The notes beneath the pieces were generated by a model. That model saw only the letters and a list, made by a program, of their open reading frames with translations. It did not search any database and was not told the origin of the DNA. Positions 56,066-64,000 of a DNA stretch of 64,000 nt are shown here, piece after piece; the stretch's first letter is position 1, and every line of letters starts with the position of its first letter. This DNA is from Flammeovirga sp. OC4. Lineage in GTDB: Bacteria; Bacteroidota; Bacteroidia; Cytophagales; Flammeovirgaceae. A program made the translations under genes and the position numbers. The stretch spans positions 1 to 64,000 of the forward strand of contig NZ_JTAM01000018.1 of the NCBI RefSeq assembly GCF_000812565.1, written 5' to 3'.

Positions 56066-56434
56066 TTAATCTCTTTGTACCCCAAATACACTATCCAAAA
56101 ATGTTAATACTGTAGAGTAAACAAGGCTAAATAAAAATGACATTGTTAGACCACCCGTGCCAAAACCATCAATAAGTGATCCTGCCCAGTAAAACATCAG
56201 TGCATTGATAACCAACAAGAAAAGACCCAACGTCAAAACTGTAATTGGCAATGTTAGTATAGTTAGAATTGGTTTTACAATAGCGTTCATAAAACCAATG
56301 GCTAAGGCTGCCCAAATTGCAGTCCCATAATCTGTTAAATGTATTCCCGAACTAGGTGCTATCCATTGGAAAAAGCCTGCACATGCCCACACGGCAATTG
56401 CTGAGACTAAAATTCTAATGACAAAATTTTTCAT
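56066..56434 (-). CDS. Four-helix membrane protein (phage holin superfamily IV type)
   Basis: The 122-residue protein has four membrane helices and the pattern GFMNAIVKPILTILTLPITVLTLG that marks the Phage_holin_4_2 family (PF04020). Despite the name, these are ordinary chromosomal proteins in many bacteria and their function is unknown. No lysin or phage gene is near. It is a single gene, convergent with metY. Confidence 0.8.
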   Translation of the reverse strand: MKNFVIRILVSAIAVWACAGFFQWIAPSSGIHLTDYGTAIWAALAIGFMNAIVKPILTILTLPITVLTLGLFLLVINALMFYWAGSLIDGFGTGGLTMSFLFSLVYSTVLTFLDSVFGVQRD

Positions 56435-56571
56435 AATGTATATATATACTTGATTATAATATGTTTACTTTAAAAGTCATTCCAAAATAATTGAAAAACC
56501 TCAATTCTAATGCTACGTACTTAAGTAATTGTATTTATTAACGGAATTTCTAATCTGAATGAAAAGAAATA

Positions 56572-57252
56572 TTATTCTTCTTCAAAAATGCCCTCTTCTT
56601 CCTTGAACTGAAGCCTTATCTCCTCCCCTTCATTTTCTATGTCTATTTTAAAACTAGATGACAGAGCAACATCCTCAGTTGGAAACCACGTTCCTTTTTT
56701 ATCATTATTAATACAGATAAATAAGCCTTCTGGATTCCCAACTGCACAAAACCGTTGAAATGACCCATCATATATAGGCATTGATGGAGAAGTAGACCGA
56801 AGAATAGATTGATACACTTTTTCAATGTCTTTTGATGGAACACCTATTTCAGAGATAGAGATAATAGACGATGCATCAAAGTTTTCATTTCCATTTCCTA
56901 ACACCTCTTCCCTTCCAATCAACTCTACTATATTTTTATCCTTATCATAAAAATAAATTGCTTTTGCTTTCCAAGCTGAAAAATCTTGAATATCTGAGAT
57001 ACCTTCTTTTAATATTGTAACCCTTTTTTTTAACCAACCTACTGCTTCTTCAATAAGTTCAAATGGGATATTAAAAGCAAAATGATAAGGTTTACTTTCT
57101 TCTGATTTTTGAAAAACTAACTCTGATGACCCTACCTGTAACGATATAGTATCTTCATTTCTACGGAGAAGTGGAATCCCTAATGTTTTCTGATAGAAAT
57201 GGAGCTGTTCTACAAGATGTGTTGAATTTAAGTACAGTTTTCGAATTTTCAT
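56572..57252 (-). CDS. VOC/glyoxalase-superfamily protein
   Basis: The 226-residue protein has two VOC half-domains: the first (1-115) with FYQKTLGIPLLRR and IYFYDKDKNIVELIG, the second (about 130-205) with ISEIGVPSKDIEKVYQ and GNPEGLFICI. The metal ligands are only partly conserved (Glu in NIVELIG; His in PYHFAFNI). It is probably a lyase, dioxygenase or resistance-type enzyme of unknown substrate. It stands alone, with about 200 bases to the ThiF terminator. Confidence 0.75.
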   Translation of the reverse strand: MKIRKLYLNSTHLVEQLHFYQKTLGIPLLRRNEDTISLQVGSSELVFQKSEESKPYHFAFNIPFELIEEAVGWLKKRVTILKEGISDIQDFSAWKAKAIYFYDKDKNIVELIGREEVLGNGNENFDASSIISISEIGVPSKDIEKVYQSILRSTSPSMPIYDGSFQRFCAVGNPEGLFICINNDKKGTWFPTEDVALSSSFKIDIENEGEEIRLQFKEEEGIFEEE

Positions 57253-57401
57253 AGAAGTGGGTTAATGCCAAAACGAATACCTAATTTACATTTTTAAGTT
57301 TCAAGACACAAAAGAATTTAATGAAACGGGTACAATTATAATTTGAGAATAAAGGTTTTCAATCAAAGCCTTCTTCAGATTCAAAAAGACATTATTATTA
57401 T

Positions 57402-57433
57402 GAAAAAAGACTTCCCAAGTAAATGAGAAGTCT
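57402..57433 (-). terminator. Terminator of the ThiF-like operon
   Basis: AGACTTC (57408-57414) and GAAGTCT (57427-57433) form a 7-bp stem followed on the minus strand by six T, 22 bases after the stop of the ThiF-like gene. Confidence 0.75.
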
Positions 57434-57455
57434 TCAAAGTTACACTTTATACCGT

Positions 57456-58241
57456 TTATCCTTTTTTAATAGCATAATCGTACTGATCCAAAAATATTCC
57501 CTTATGATCCGTATGTTTTTGGTCGGTTAAAACTTTAAATGCCTCATTGGCCATAAGCGTCCCTGATAACCAAACCACTGGTGCTAAACTTGGTCTTGGA
57601 CGTTTTCCATGTAGAACATCACCCACACAATCTTTATCGATAATTGAAAATGGTGAAAAGTGAGAAAAAGTATATTCCACTTCTTTCCTAACCGCTTCTA
57701 CACACATTTCTTCAGTGATTGCATCAATTGGAACCCCAGCCGTGGGTAATTCTAAATAATCTTCCCAATGCGGACTATCGGGTTTCATTACGAAAACACT
57801 TGCATACGGTGTCAACCAAGCATCTACAATAGTGATATTCTTCTTTCTAGCTGTACGTTCTAATACAATACTGCTGAACATATCATCCATGCCATTAATG
57901 ATCACATCTATATTTTCCAACAGTTCTTCTACATTGGCCAATTGTACAGGTTCAATAACGGCTCGAATATTCAATTCTTTATTAATTTCTAAGAACTTCT
58001 CTTTCAAAACCTCCGCTTTGTGTTGACCAATAGTGATCGAATTAGAATACAATTGTCTATTACAATTTGACGTTTCGAAAATATCAAAATCGCAGATAGT
58101 AATATTACCAACTCCCATTCTAACGAGCACTTCAGCGGCTACACCACCCATACCACCAACACCTGCTATCAATACAGAACCCTCAGAAAGTTTTGCTTGT
58201 TGTACCTCAGTAATTAACCCTATATTTCTTTCAAACATCAT
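57456..58241 (-). CDS. ThiF/MoeB-type E1-like adenylyltransferase
   Basis: The 261-residue protein has the nucleotide-binding motif IAGVGGMGGVAAE (25-37) and the Arg finger and Asp region DFDIFETSNCNRQ (53-65). INGMDD follows the family plan. It lacks the usual CxxC zinc pairs of MoeB and ThiF, and no ubiquitin-like MoaD or ThiS gene is adjacent. It should activate a carboxyl group with ATP, but its acceptor is unknown. It lies 3 bases after a hypothetical gene, forming a two-gene operon ended by a terminator. Confidence 0.85.
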   Translation of the reverse strand: MMFERNIGLITEVQQAKLSEGSVLIAGVGGMGGVAAEVLVRMGVGNITICDFDIFETSNCNRQLYSNSITIGQHKAEVLKEKFLEINKELNIRAVIEPVQLANVEELLENIDVIINGMDDMFSSIVLERTARKKNITIVDAWLTPYASVFVMKPDSPHWEDYLELPTAGVPIDAITEEMCVEAVRKEVEYTFSHFSPFSIIDKDCVGDVLHGKRPRPSLAPVVWLSGTLMANEAFKVLTDQKHTDHKGIFLDQYDYAIKKG

Positions 58242-58244
58242 AGT

Positions 58245-58790
58245 TTAGCTTTTTGTTTCAAATAGTGGATTATCAATAAAAGTCTCTTTCGTAATGATAT
58301 AAATAGGGTTATCTATTTCTTCAGGATCATTGTGATCAAAAAGAAATTGGCCCGATTTATAAAAACGAGAACCGGTAAGCTTATTCACATTCTCAATGAA
58401 AGTCGGTACTTTTTTTTCTACTTCCGAAATGCTAATTCTCTTTCCTCCAAGTCTTTCAAGATTTCGGGTTGATTCTTCAGAATTAAACATAATACTGTAA
58501 CAAGGAGCAGTTTTTGTTGCTGCTTTCAAATAAGGGTAGGATACAAATTCTTTTACTTCATCTCTACCTATCGTTGTATGGGCATAAGTAAAATCTCCAA
58601 ATTCATGATAAAAAGTGATTAACAGTAACTTCCCATTTTTTTTATGTTTTGCAGCAAAAAACTTATTCTCTGCAAACAACTGTTCAACATTAATATTCCG
58701 ATGCTGAACACTAGGTAGTCTCCTTAATAGTAATTTGTCGTGTTCTGGAAGTTCAGTCACGATGATGAGGTCTTCGATTGAAATTTTCAA
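58245..58790 (-). CDS. Hypothetical protein coupled to the ThiF-like enzyme
   Basis: The 181-residue cytoplasmic protein is mixed alpha/beta (KLLLITFYHEFGDFTYAH, then SYPYLKAATKTAPCYSIMF, with a C-terminal helix-strand tail). It has no signal peptide, and I recognise no motif. A GNAT-like fold is possible from the strand-helix rhythm but is only a guess. It does not end in the GG of ubiquitin-like partners. It is the first gene of the operon. TATTTTTG on the minus strand (58818-58825) could be its promoter, but no -33 element fits. The 58791-59236 spacer holds nothing else but the LRR-gene terminator. Confidence 0.6.
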   Translation of the reverse strand: MKISIEDLIIVTELPEHDKLLLRRLPSVQHRNINVEQLFAENKFFAAKHKKNGKLLLITFYHEFGDFTYAHTTIGRDEVKEFVSYPYLKAATKTAPCYSIMFNSEESTRNLERLGGKRISISEVEKKVPTFIENVNKLTGSRFYKSGQFLFDHNDPEEIDNPIYIITKETFIDNPLFETKS

Positions 58791-59148
58791 AATGATTTAA
58801 ATTAATAAGTACAAAGTCAAAAATAAATCATAGTTAATTCTAACTTTTTTTTTGGGGAGTACAACGCTAAAAAACGTATTAATAGTGGTTCTATTAAAAG
58901 CTTTTTTGAAGGAAGTAATCGCAAAACAATAAATAGAATTAGTATTAGATAATTTTGAATTTGTACTTAAGAGCTAAAAGTTATATAGAACAATGGTACT
59001 TCGGCTTTAAGTTAAGTGATGTAGTAACATTGCGTTTGTTTTGCATGATTCATTTTAGGCTCTTAAATATAACCTCACATCATTACCTATCAAATTGTTT
59101 TATCAGAATTACAATGTAACATTACACACGATCTGTTATAATAATAAA

Positions 59149-59198
59149 TTACCTCATCGTTCGTCTACAAATTGTTTTGTAAGCGAATGATGAGGTAA
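59149..59198 (-). terminator. Hairpin ending the LRR lipoprotein gene
   Basis: TTACCTCATCgTTCG and CGAAtGATGAGGTAA (59149-59163 and 59184-59198) form a long stem, with a further TACAAA/TTTGTA helix inside. It is 38 bases after the stop. The T-run is weak, so it may act as an RNA-stabilising hairpin rather than a simple terminator. Confidence 0.6.
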
Positions 59199-59236
59199 AA
59201 TGATGTTTTGACAATTTGAATCTAGAATACTAAAGA

Positions 59237-60772
59237 TTAGTTACAAACATCCTCCTCGTCTTTTGTGATCACAATATTTAGATTATTGATTTCATTCTTT
59301 TTATCACACAATCCTGGAGGAATATTTATCACTGGATTGTTTTGTATATTCAGAGTAAGCAACCTTGGCAAGTCGACCAACTCATTCGGAAGCTCGTTGA
59401 TGTTGTTATTTTGAATGCTTAGACTCAAAAGGTTGTTCAAATCCCCTATCTCTCTAGGTAGTGCAGTAAGCTCATTATATTGTAAATGAAAAATCATTAA
59501 TGATTGAAGTTTTCCAATTTCAGAAGGAATAGATGACAATTTATTATCGTATAAACTCAATATCTCTAATTTCTTAAGATCACAAACCTCTTTTGGTAAC
59601 TCTTTCAAGTCAGTCCCTACAATTGTTAAACTTGTCAGTTCAGATAACTCACCAAAACTTTGAGGAATTTCATTCACATAAATAGTAGAGATAATTAGCT
59701 TGGTTACTCTACCGTCGGTAATAGTGACACCTTGCCACTCTTCCATAGATTCAGCATCCAAATCCCAATCCAAGTAAGTAAACAGAGTGTTGTAAGCTTT
59801 ATTGATGGTATAGAATTCTTCTAAAACAGCTCTGTCATTTTCTAAAGATGTTTCCTTCATTAAGCTCACATTCACTTTGTATTCTTGTGTACTTCCGTCT
59901 TCTGCAACGACTTCATAAGTGATTTCTTGAGTAAAATCTTGAGCTGTATTTGGTAATGGAGAAATAGATGAGCCCTCACTTATTTCAATAATCGGAACAA
60001 GACTTCTTAAACCAGTATTATAAGGTAAAGACACTGAAATTTCGTAGCTGTTGTGATCAATGTCCCCTTGATATAAAATGTCGTCGATATTAAAGCCAAA
60101 TGATTTGATTTTTTTATCGCTATTCAAAGTAGTAAACACTATGGTATATTCTGCCTTTGTTATACCATCTTGAGCCGTAACCATGAATTTTACTTCTTGT
60201 GTAAAGTCCATTGCCTGGCCTTGATCAGGAGTAATTGATGCACCTTGAGAGAGTTCAATTGATGGTACTAAAGCCGATAAGTCAATAGCATCAGAGACTT
60301 GAACTTTTATTGTATTACCTTCTATCTCAGTGGATATAGCTTCCTCTAATTGGGGGTTGTTACTGGTCAAAAAATTAAAAGAAATAATTGACGCAACATC
60401 ACTTTTCTGAACGGAAGCCTTCACGGTGTAAGTCGTTGTGGTATACCCTTCTCCACTCAATGTATACGTCTTTGGACTGGAAAAATCTTGTGATTCAATA
60501 GTGTTAGGTGTAATACTTATCCCTTCAGAAACACTTATTGTTGGGTTTAAATTTGAAAGGGATGTGAGAGCCGGAAAAGTTACATTGATGACCTTTTCCT
60601 CTGGGTCGATTACTCCATAGATGTCTTCGGAAAGACCACTATTATAGACGGCCTCAAATTTAAATTCTTTGATTGTTGGGATAATAGACGCTTTTTCGAT
60701 TTCATCTTTTTCACAAGAAATCAAAAGTAGAAAAAATGAAAAAATAAATGGAAGTGTGATTCTTAGTTTCAT
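59237..60772 (-). CDS. LRR lipoprotein with DUF5018-type repeats
   Basis: The 511-residue protein has a lipoprotein signal (LISC, Cys20), followed by three similar beta-domains of the DUF5018 kind (repeated S.GASITP.....DF.....YTV pattern). A segment then has WDLDAESMEEWQGVTITDGRV, and six or so leucine-rich repeats close the protein (about 357-505). The W-x-GV piece before the LRRs matches the module of the secreted protein at 1-2760. It probably sits on the cell surface and binds a ligand, but which is unknown. It is a single gene. Confidence 0.82.
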   Translation of the reverse strand: MKLRITLPFIFSFFLLLISCEKDEIEKASIIPTIKEFKFEAVYNSGLSEDIYGVIDPEEKVINVTFPALTSLSNLNPTISVSEGISITPNTIESQDFSSPKTYTLSGEGYTTTTYTVKASVQKSDVASIISFNFLTSNNPQLEEAISTEIEGNTIKVQVSDAIDLSALVPSIELSQGASITPDQGQAMDFTQEVKFMVTAQDGITKAEYTIVFTTLNSDKKIKSFGFNIDDILYQGDIDHNSYEISVSLPYNTGLRSLVPIIEISEGSSISPLPNTAQDFTQEITYEVVAEDGSTQEYKVNVSLMKETSLENDRAVLEEFYTINKAYNTLFTYLDWDLDAESMEEWQGVTITDGRVTKLIISTIYVNEIPQSFGELSELTSLTIVGTDLKELPKEVCDLKKLEILSLYDNKLSSIPSEIGKLQSLMIFHLQYNELTALPREIGDLNNLLSLSIQNNNINELPNELVDLPRLLTLNIQNNPVINIPPGLCDKKNEINNLNIVITKDEEDVCN

Positions 60773-61292
60773 ATTAATTGATTATTATTTAGTAATACAT
60801 TTTAGGAATGTATTCGGATTTTGGATTCAAAAGAATTAGCTATTTAAATGATAGAAAATTCCATACAATCGGTTAGTAACCTAATGCATGTAACACCATC
60901 ATTTTGAACAAAGTGACACTAGTTAAAGACCATAATCTCTTGCCTTGAAATCTTAAATGATTTTAAGTACAAATTCAAAATTAGCTATGATTTGTTTTTG
61001 ACTTAGTACTTATTGATAATTAGGTATTAAAGAGATAATAGGTGAAAGAGTGAAGCTTGTTTTTCAAAAATTATGGAAAGAATGTATACACCACTCGAAA
61101 GCACATTTTAATGGATTCAAAAATATATTATGCATTTCAAAAAGGCATGACTCAAACTTTCCGGGCCTGAAATTAGTGATTATCTATTGTATCACAAAGA
61201 AAAATATAACACTTAACACAACGTTTTTATTCTAGATAAATTTACTTCATAAAACAAGAGATGAAAAAGAAGGCAAGGCAGTTTTTTTTGTA

Positions 61293-62006
61293 TTAACAGG
61301 CATAATCAATTCGAATCAAAACTTTTTCTCCATCACGCCATCTTATCCAGCCTATTTCTCCCAAAATAGTTTTTACTTTTATCCAATCGCCCTCCATATC
61401 TATTGATTATGCTTTCCATATTTTGTATTTGTCCTCTTTTGGATTTTCAATTACTAAGCTGTTAGATTTCGGCTCTTTTTTCAAGGGATTAGTTACACGA
61501 TTAAAATCAAGATGCATTGGTTCCATTGTCCATTTGAGTATAAATTCTTTGATTGTTTCTTTCTTAAAGTTTGTATCTGTTTTCTTTATCCATCCAAACT
61601 CATTTTCATTCAGTTTTACTTTATATAAAGTACCTGTAGAATCTGTACACTCAAAAGAAAGTCTGAAATAGTCAGGATTATCTACCCAAAGCCAAGGGCT
61701 AAAGGGGTTCGAAGAATCATAAGATTTAAATACTTTTCCCTTAAAAGTAGTCACGATACCAAGAGAATCATCATAAGCTATTCTAACAATTGGATTATTA
61801 TCTTTATCATTAAGAATAATGGAGTCTTGGTAAGAATCAAAATCATTTGAAGGGGTAATGAAGCAAATTCCTTGTATATTTTTTTCCGTTGTAAAAGGAT
61901 ATTCTAATAGTTGATTTAAATAGCGCAAATGAGTGGAGCTATCGTTCTGAGAGTAACAGTCTAAGCAGAGGAAAATGAATATTATTGAAGTTATTATCTT
62001 TTTCAT
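61293..62006 (-). pseudogene. Secreted SH3-like-domain protein interrupted by an in-frame stop
   Basis: The open part (61407-62006, 199 residues) has a signal peptide (ending YSQ) and a region YKVKLNENEFGWIKK that looks like an SH3-type strand. It stops at a TAA (61407-61409). The same frame continues for 37 more codons (61293-61406) with MEGDWIKVKT and EIGWIRWRDGEKVL, an obvious second SH3-like strand pair, to a normal stop. I read this as a gene cut by a nonsense mutation, losing its last 38 residues. A functional short form is possible. The 60773-61292 spacer downstream shows no gene. Confidence 0.7.
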
Positions 62007-62047
62007 AATAGATTGTACATAAATTACTGGGATAAAAACCTAAAAAT

Positions 62048-62091
62048 AAAAAACCCCTTGAAAAGATACCAAAGGCACTTCCCAAGAGGTT
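62048..62091 (-). terminator. Terminator after the GH92 gene
   Basis: AACCTCTTG and CAAGGGGTT (minus strand) pair around a loop and are followed by six T. It lies about 220 bases past the GH92 stop, on the far side of the 205-bp inverted element, and upstream of the interrupted gene's start. Confidence 0.7.
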
Positions 62092-62112
62092 ACAAAAGCT
62101 ATATATAAATGT

Positions 62113-62317
62113 TAAGTACTAGGACAGACGAAAACGAGTGCTTCGTGCACCATAGTTAAAACTATGGGCAGGTGAGACAACAACCTAATCAAGACTAAAG
62201 ACTTGAAGGTTGATAACGAATGCAACACTTTAGTGTTGTTGGAGTCAATATCACCAGCCCATGACTTCAGTCATGGTGCACAATAGTATTGTTCCATTTC
62301 GTTTGTCCTACTACTTA
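62113..62317. repeat. 205-bp inverted-repeat element at the GH92 3' end
   Basis: The outer 21-bp arms (62113-62133 and 62297-62317) match at 19 positions. Inside them a pair of facing hairpins, GCACCATAG... (62148 on) and ...CATGGTGCAC (to 62282), have CCCAT/ATGGG-type stems like the REP family near 2848-3022. The core holds caacactttagtgttg and GGTGA/TCACC pairing. The right arm overlaps the GH92 stop codon. It may be a MITE-like insertion or a structured 3' UTR. Confidence 0.65.
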
Positions 62318-64000
62318 TCTTTTTTCTCTCGACATAGAGTAGGGTGCGCTGTCAGCAGCAGTACCCCATGATTTGTTTGGTGTTGCTCCCATTTCAAATA
62401 CAATCTCTCCACCTGCCATGATTTGCTCATGTGTTAAGAATGTTTTGTTGAAAGGTTGACCGTTTAATGTTGCCGATTGGATGTACACGTTTTCTTCTGA
62501 ATTGTTGTTCGCAATTACTTTGAAAGATTTTCCGTTTTCCAATTGCATTTCAGCTTCACCAAACTCAGGTGAACCGATTACGTACTCGCTTGTACCTGGT
62601 GCTACTGGATACATCCCCAATGCTGAGAATACATACCAAGCTGAAGTTTGACCGTTGTCTTCATCACCACATAACCCGTCAGGAGTTGGGCTGTAAAGGT
62701 CTTTCAATACTTTACGTACCCACTTTTGTGCTTTCCAAGGTTGACCAGCGTAGTTGTAAAGGTAAATACCGTGTTGGATAGGTTGGTTACCGTGAGCGTA
62801 TTGGCCTGTTCCGTATTTCTCGTCGGCTACTTTCATTTCTGTGATTTCATGAATCTCAAAACCGTAGTAGTCGTGATTGGCAATTGATGGAGTAGAGAAG
62901 ATAGAGTCAATTTTAGCTGCGAATGCTTCTTGACCTCCCATTAGATCTCCTAAACCTGCAGGGTCATGGAATACTGACCATGTGTAGTGCCATGATGAAC
63001 CTTCTGTAAATGCTCCACCCCATGCTTCAGGAATGAAAGGTGTTTGCCATGAACCGTCCTTCATTTTTGCTCTCATAAAGTTGGTCGATGGATCAAATAC
63101 GTTTTTGTAGTTCTGTGCTCTTTTCGCGAATAAGTCGATCTCTTCTTGAGGTCTTCCTAACTCTTCCGCTAATTTCATGATGGTGAAGTCAGCGTAAGCA
63201 TATTCTAATGTACGGGCAGTGTTTTCATGAATACCAACATCGTAAGGGATATAGCCTAAGTTGTTGTAATAATCTACACCCATACGACCTACTGAACCTA
63301 ATGGTCCATGGTTTTTAGAGTTTTTGATAATGGCAGCGTACAATGTATTGATGTCGTATCCTCTGATTCCTTTTAAGTAAGAATCAGCAATCAATGAAGC
63401 TGAATTTGAACCGATCATACAATCTCTGTGACCTGGCGATGCCCATTCTGGCAACCATCCACTTTCGTTGTAAGTGTTGACTAAACCTTGCATGATGTGG
63501 CTGTTCAACTCAGGGTACATTACTGTGAAGAATGGGAAGACTGCTCTGAAAGTATCCCAGAATCCATTATCTGTAAACATATAACCTGGCAATACTTCTC
63601 CGTTGTAAGGTGAGTAGTGTACCAATTTATTGTCTTTGTCGTATTCGTAAAACTTACGAGGGAAAAGTAAAGTACGGTACATTGAAGTATAGAAGTTTTG
63701 CATACTTCTCTCCGATCCACCTTTTACTTTCAAACGGTTAAATTCTATATTCCACTCGTATTGTGCTTCGTCTTTTACTTGAGCAAAAGTCTTTGCTCCT
63801 ACCTCTCTGTCCAAGTTGATTTGAGCTTGCTCAGGAGAGATAAATGATGAAGCTACTTTCGCTGTGATTACTTCACCTGCTTTAGTAGCAAATTTTACAT
63901 AACCCGCTGTTCTTTCAGCTTTTACTTCCAATGCTTCTGAAGCACTCTTACCGTCCCAAGTTCCTTGAGTTGTGAAAGGCTTGTCAAATTCAATCACAAA
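62315..64000 (-). CDS. GH92 alpha-mannosidase (5' end outside window)
   Basis: The frame is open to the last base, so the N-terminus lies beyond 64000; the GTG at 63997 is not the start. The C-terminal 560 residues show GH92 signatures: NGFWDTFRAVFPF, NESGWLPEWASPGHRDCMIGS, and the calcium/catalytic region CGDEDNGQTSAWYVFSALGMYPV. The enzyme removes alpha-mannose from glycans using Ca2+ in the periplasm or at the surface. It ends in a short helical tail. Part of a mannan or N-glycan locus may continue outside the window. Confidence 0.9.
   Translation of the reverse strand, partial: FVIEFDKPFTTQGTWDGKSASEALEVKAERTAGYVKFATKAGEVITAKVASSFISPEQAQINLDREVGAKTFAQVKDEAQYEWNIEFNRLKVKGGSERSMQNFYTSMYRTLLFPRKFYEYDKDNKLVHYSPYNGEVLPGYMFTDNGFWDTFRAVFPFFTVMYPELNSHIMQGLVNTYNESGWLPEWASPGHRDCMIGSNSASLIADSYLKGIRGYDINTLYAAIIKNSKNHGPLGSVGRMGVDYYNNLGYIPYDVGIHENTARTLEYAYADFTIMKLAEELGRPQEEIDLFAKRAQNYKNVFDPSTNFMRAKMKDGSWQTPFIPEAWGGAFTEGSSWHYTWSVFHDPAGLGDLMGGQEAFAAKIDSIFSTPSIANHDYYGFEIHEITEMKVADEKYGTGQYAHGNQPIQHGIYLYNYAGQPWKAQKWVRKVLKDLYSPTPDGLCGDEDNGQTSAWYVFSALGMYPVAPGTSEYVIGSPEFGEAEMQLENGKSFKVIANNNSEENVYIQSATLNGQPFNKTFLTHEQIMAGGEIVFEMGATPNKSWGTAADSAPYSMSREKR

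Noticed and set aside
56066-56434. Prophage remnant because of the holin-family label
   Set aside because: This family is common on chromosomes, and no other phage gene is present nearby.
61050-61235. Open frame of 61 codons in the 60773-61292 spacer
   Set aside because: No recognisable domain, odd residue mix (many Lys, His, Ile) and no terminator or promoter around it.

Overview
The window is AT-rich chromosomal DNA from a member of the Bacteroidota, most likely a marine or environmental Cytophagales-type organism (Flammeovirga-like is a guess). The evidence is a type IX secretion C-terminal domain, a hybrid one-protein two-component regulator, a TonB receptor with a carboxypeptidase-like N-domain, DUF4374 and PepSY partners, a GH92 glycosidase, and several candidate TAnnTTTG promoter elements. 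I see no rRNA, tRNA, CRISPR array, prophage or transposase gene.

Layout. 1-2760 is the end of a secreted leucine-rich-repeat/Ig-like protein, followed by a palindrome-rich spacer. 3169-6943 holds an ABC exporter and a LytS/LytTR-type two-component pair. 7213-12630 is RND efflux operon 1 (adaptor, pump, TolC). 12950-14108 is a TerB-like protein and a DEDDh exonuclease, converging with overlapping ends. 14237-19400 is a signalling pair: a TPR/SpoIIE phosphatase and a TPR hybrid kinase with an AraC output domain. 19642-26277 is RND operon 2, whose outer-membrane protein carries an extra periplasmic-binding-type domain. 26901-30574 holds a beta-CASP hydrolase, a DUF2520 protein, a PP2C-like protein and an AlkA-type glycosylase. 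31306-33921 is a MoxR/VWA pair. 34340-38724 is a mixed stretch: methyltransferase, Omp85-type barrel, small hypothetical protein, carbonic anhydrase and LacI regulator.

39183-52928 is the most coherent block, an iron island with two divergent operons. Leftward are an AraC regulator, a TonB receptor, a DUF4374 lipoprotein and a PepSY membrane protein. Rightward are a PLP decarboxylase, an N-hydroxylase, an MFS exporter, a GNAT acyltransferase, an IucA/IucC synthetase and a membrane acyltransferase-like protein. Together they can make, export, recapture and probably unload a hydroxamate siderophore of the desferrioxamine/bisucaberin type. The shared control region has a perfect 8-bp inverted repeat.

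53340-64000 contains a lipoprotein, O-acetylhomoserine sulfhydrylase (metY), a four-helix membrane protein, a VOC protein, an E1-like (ThiF) enzyme coupled to an unknown protein, an LRR lipoprotein, a secreted protein cut by an in-frame stop, and the end of a GH92 alpha-mannosidase.

The least expected signals are non-coding. A repeat of about 275 bp occurs at 30697-30976 and 53034-53306. In both copies a 23-nt core lies between 10-bp inverted repeats, and the core is in opposite orientation in the two copies. There are also REP-like hairpin pairs with different but self-complementary stems, a 205-bp inverted-repeat element touching the GH92 stop codon, and an orphan terminator in the leader of RND operon 2.
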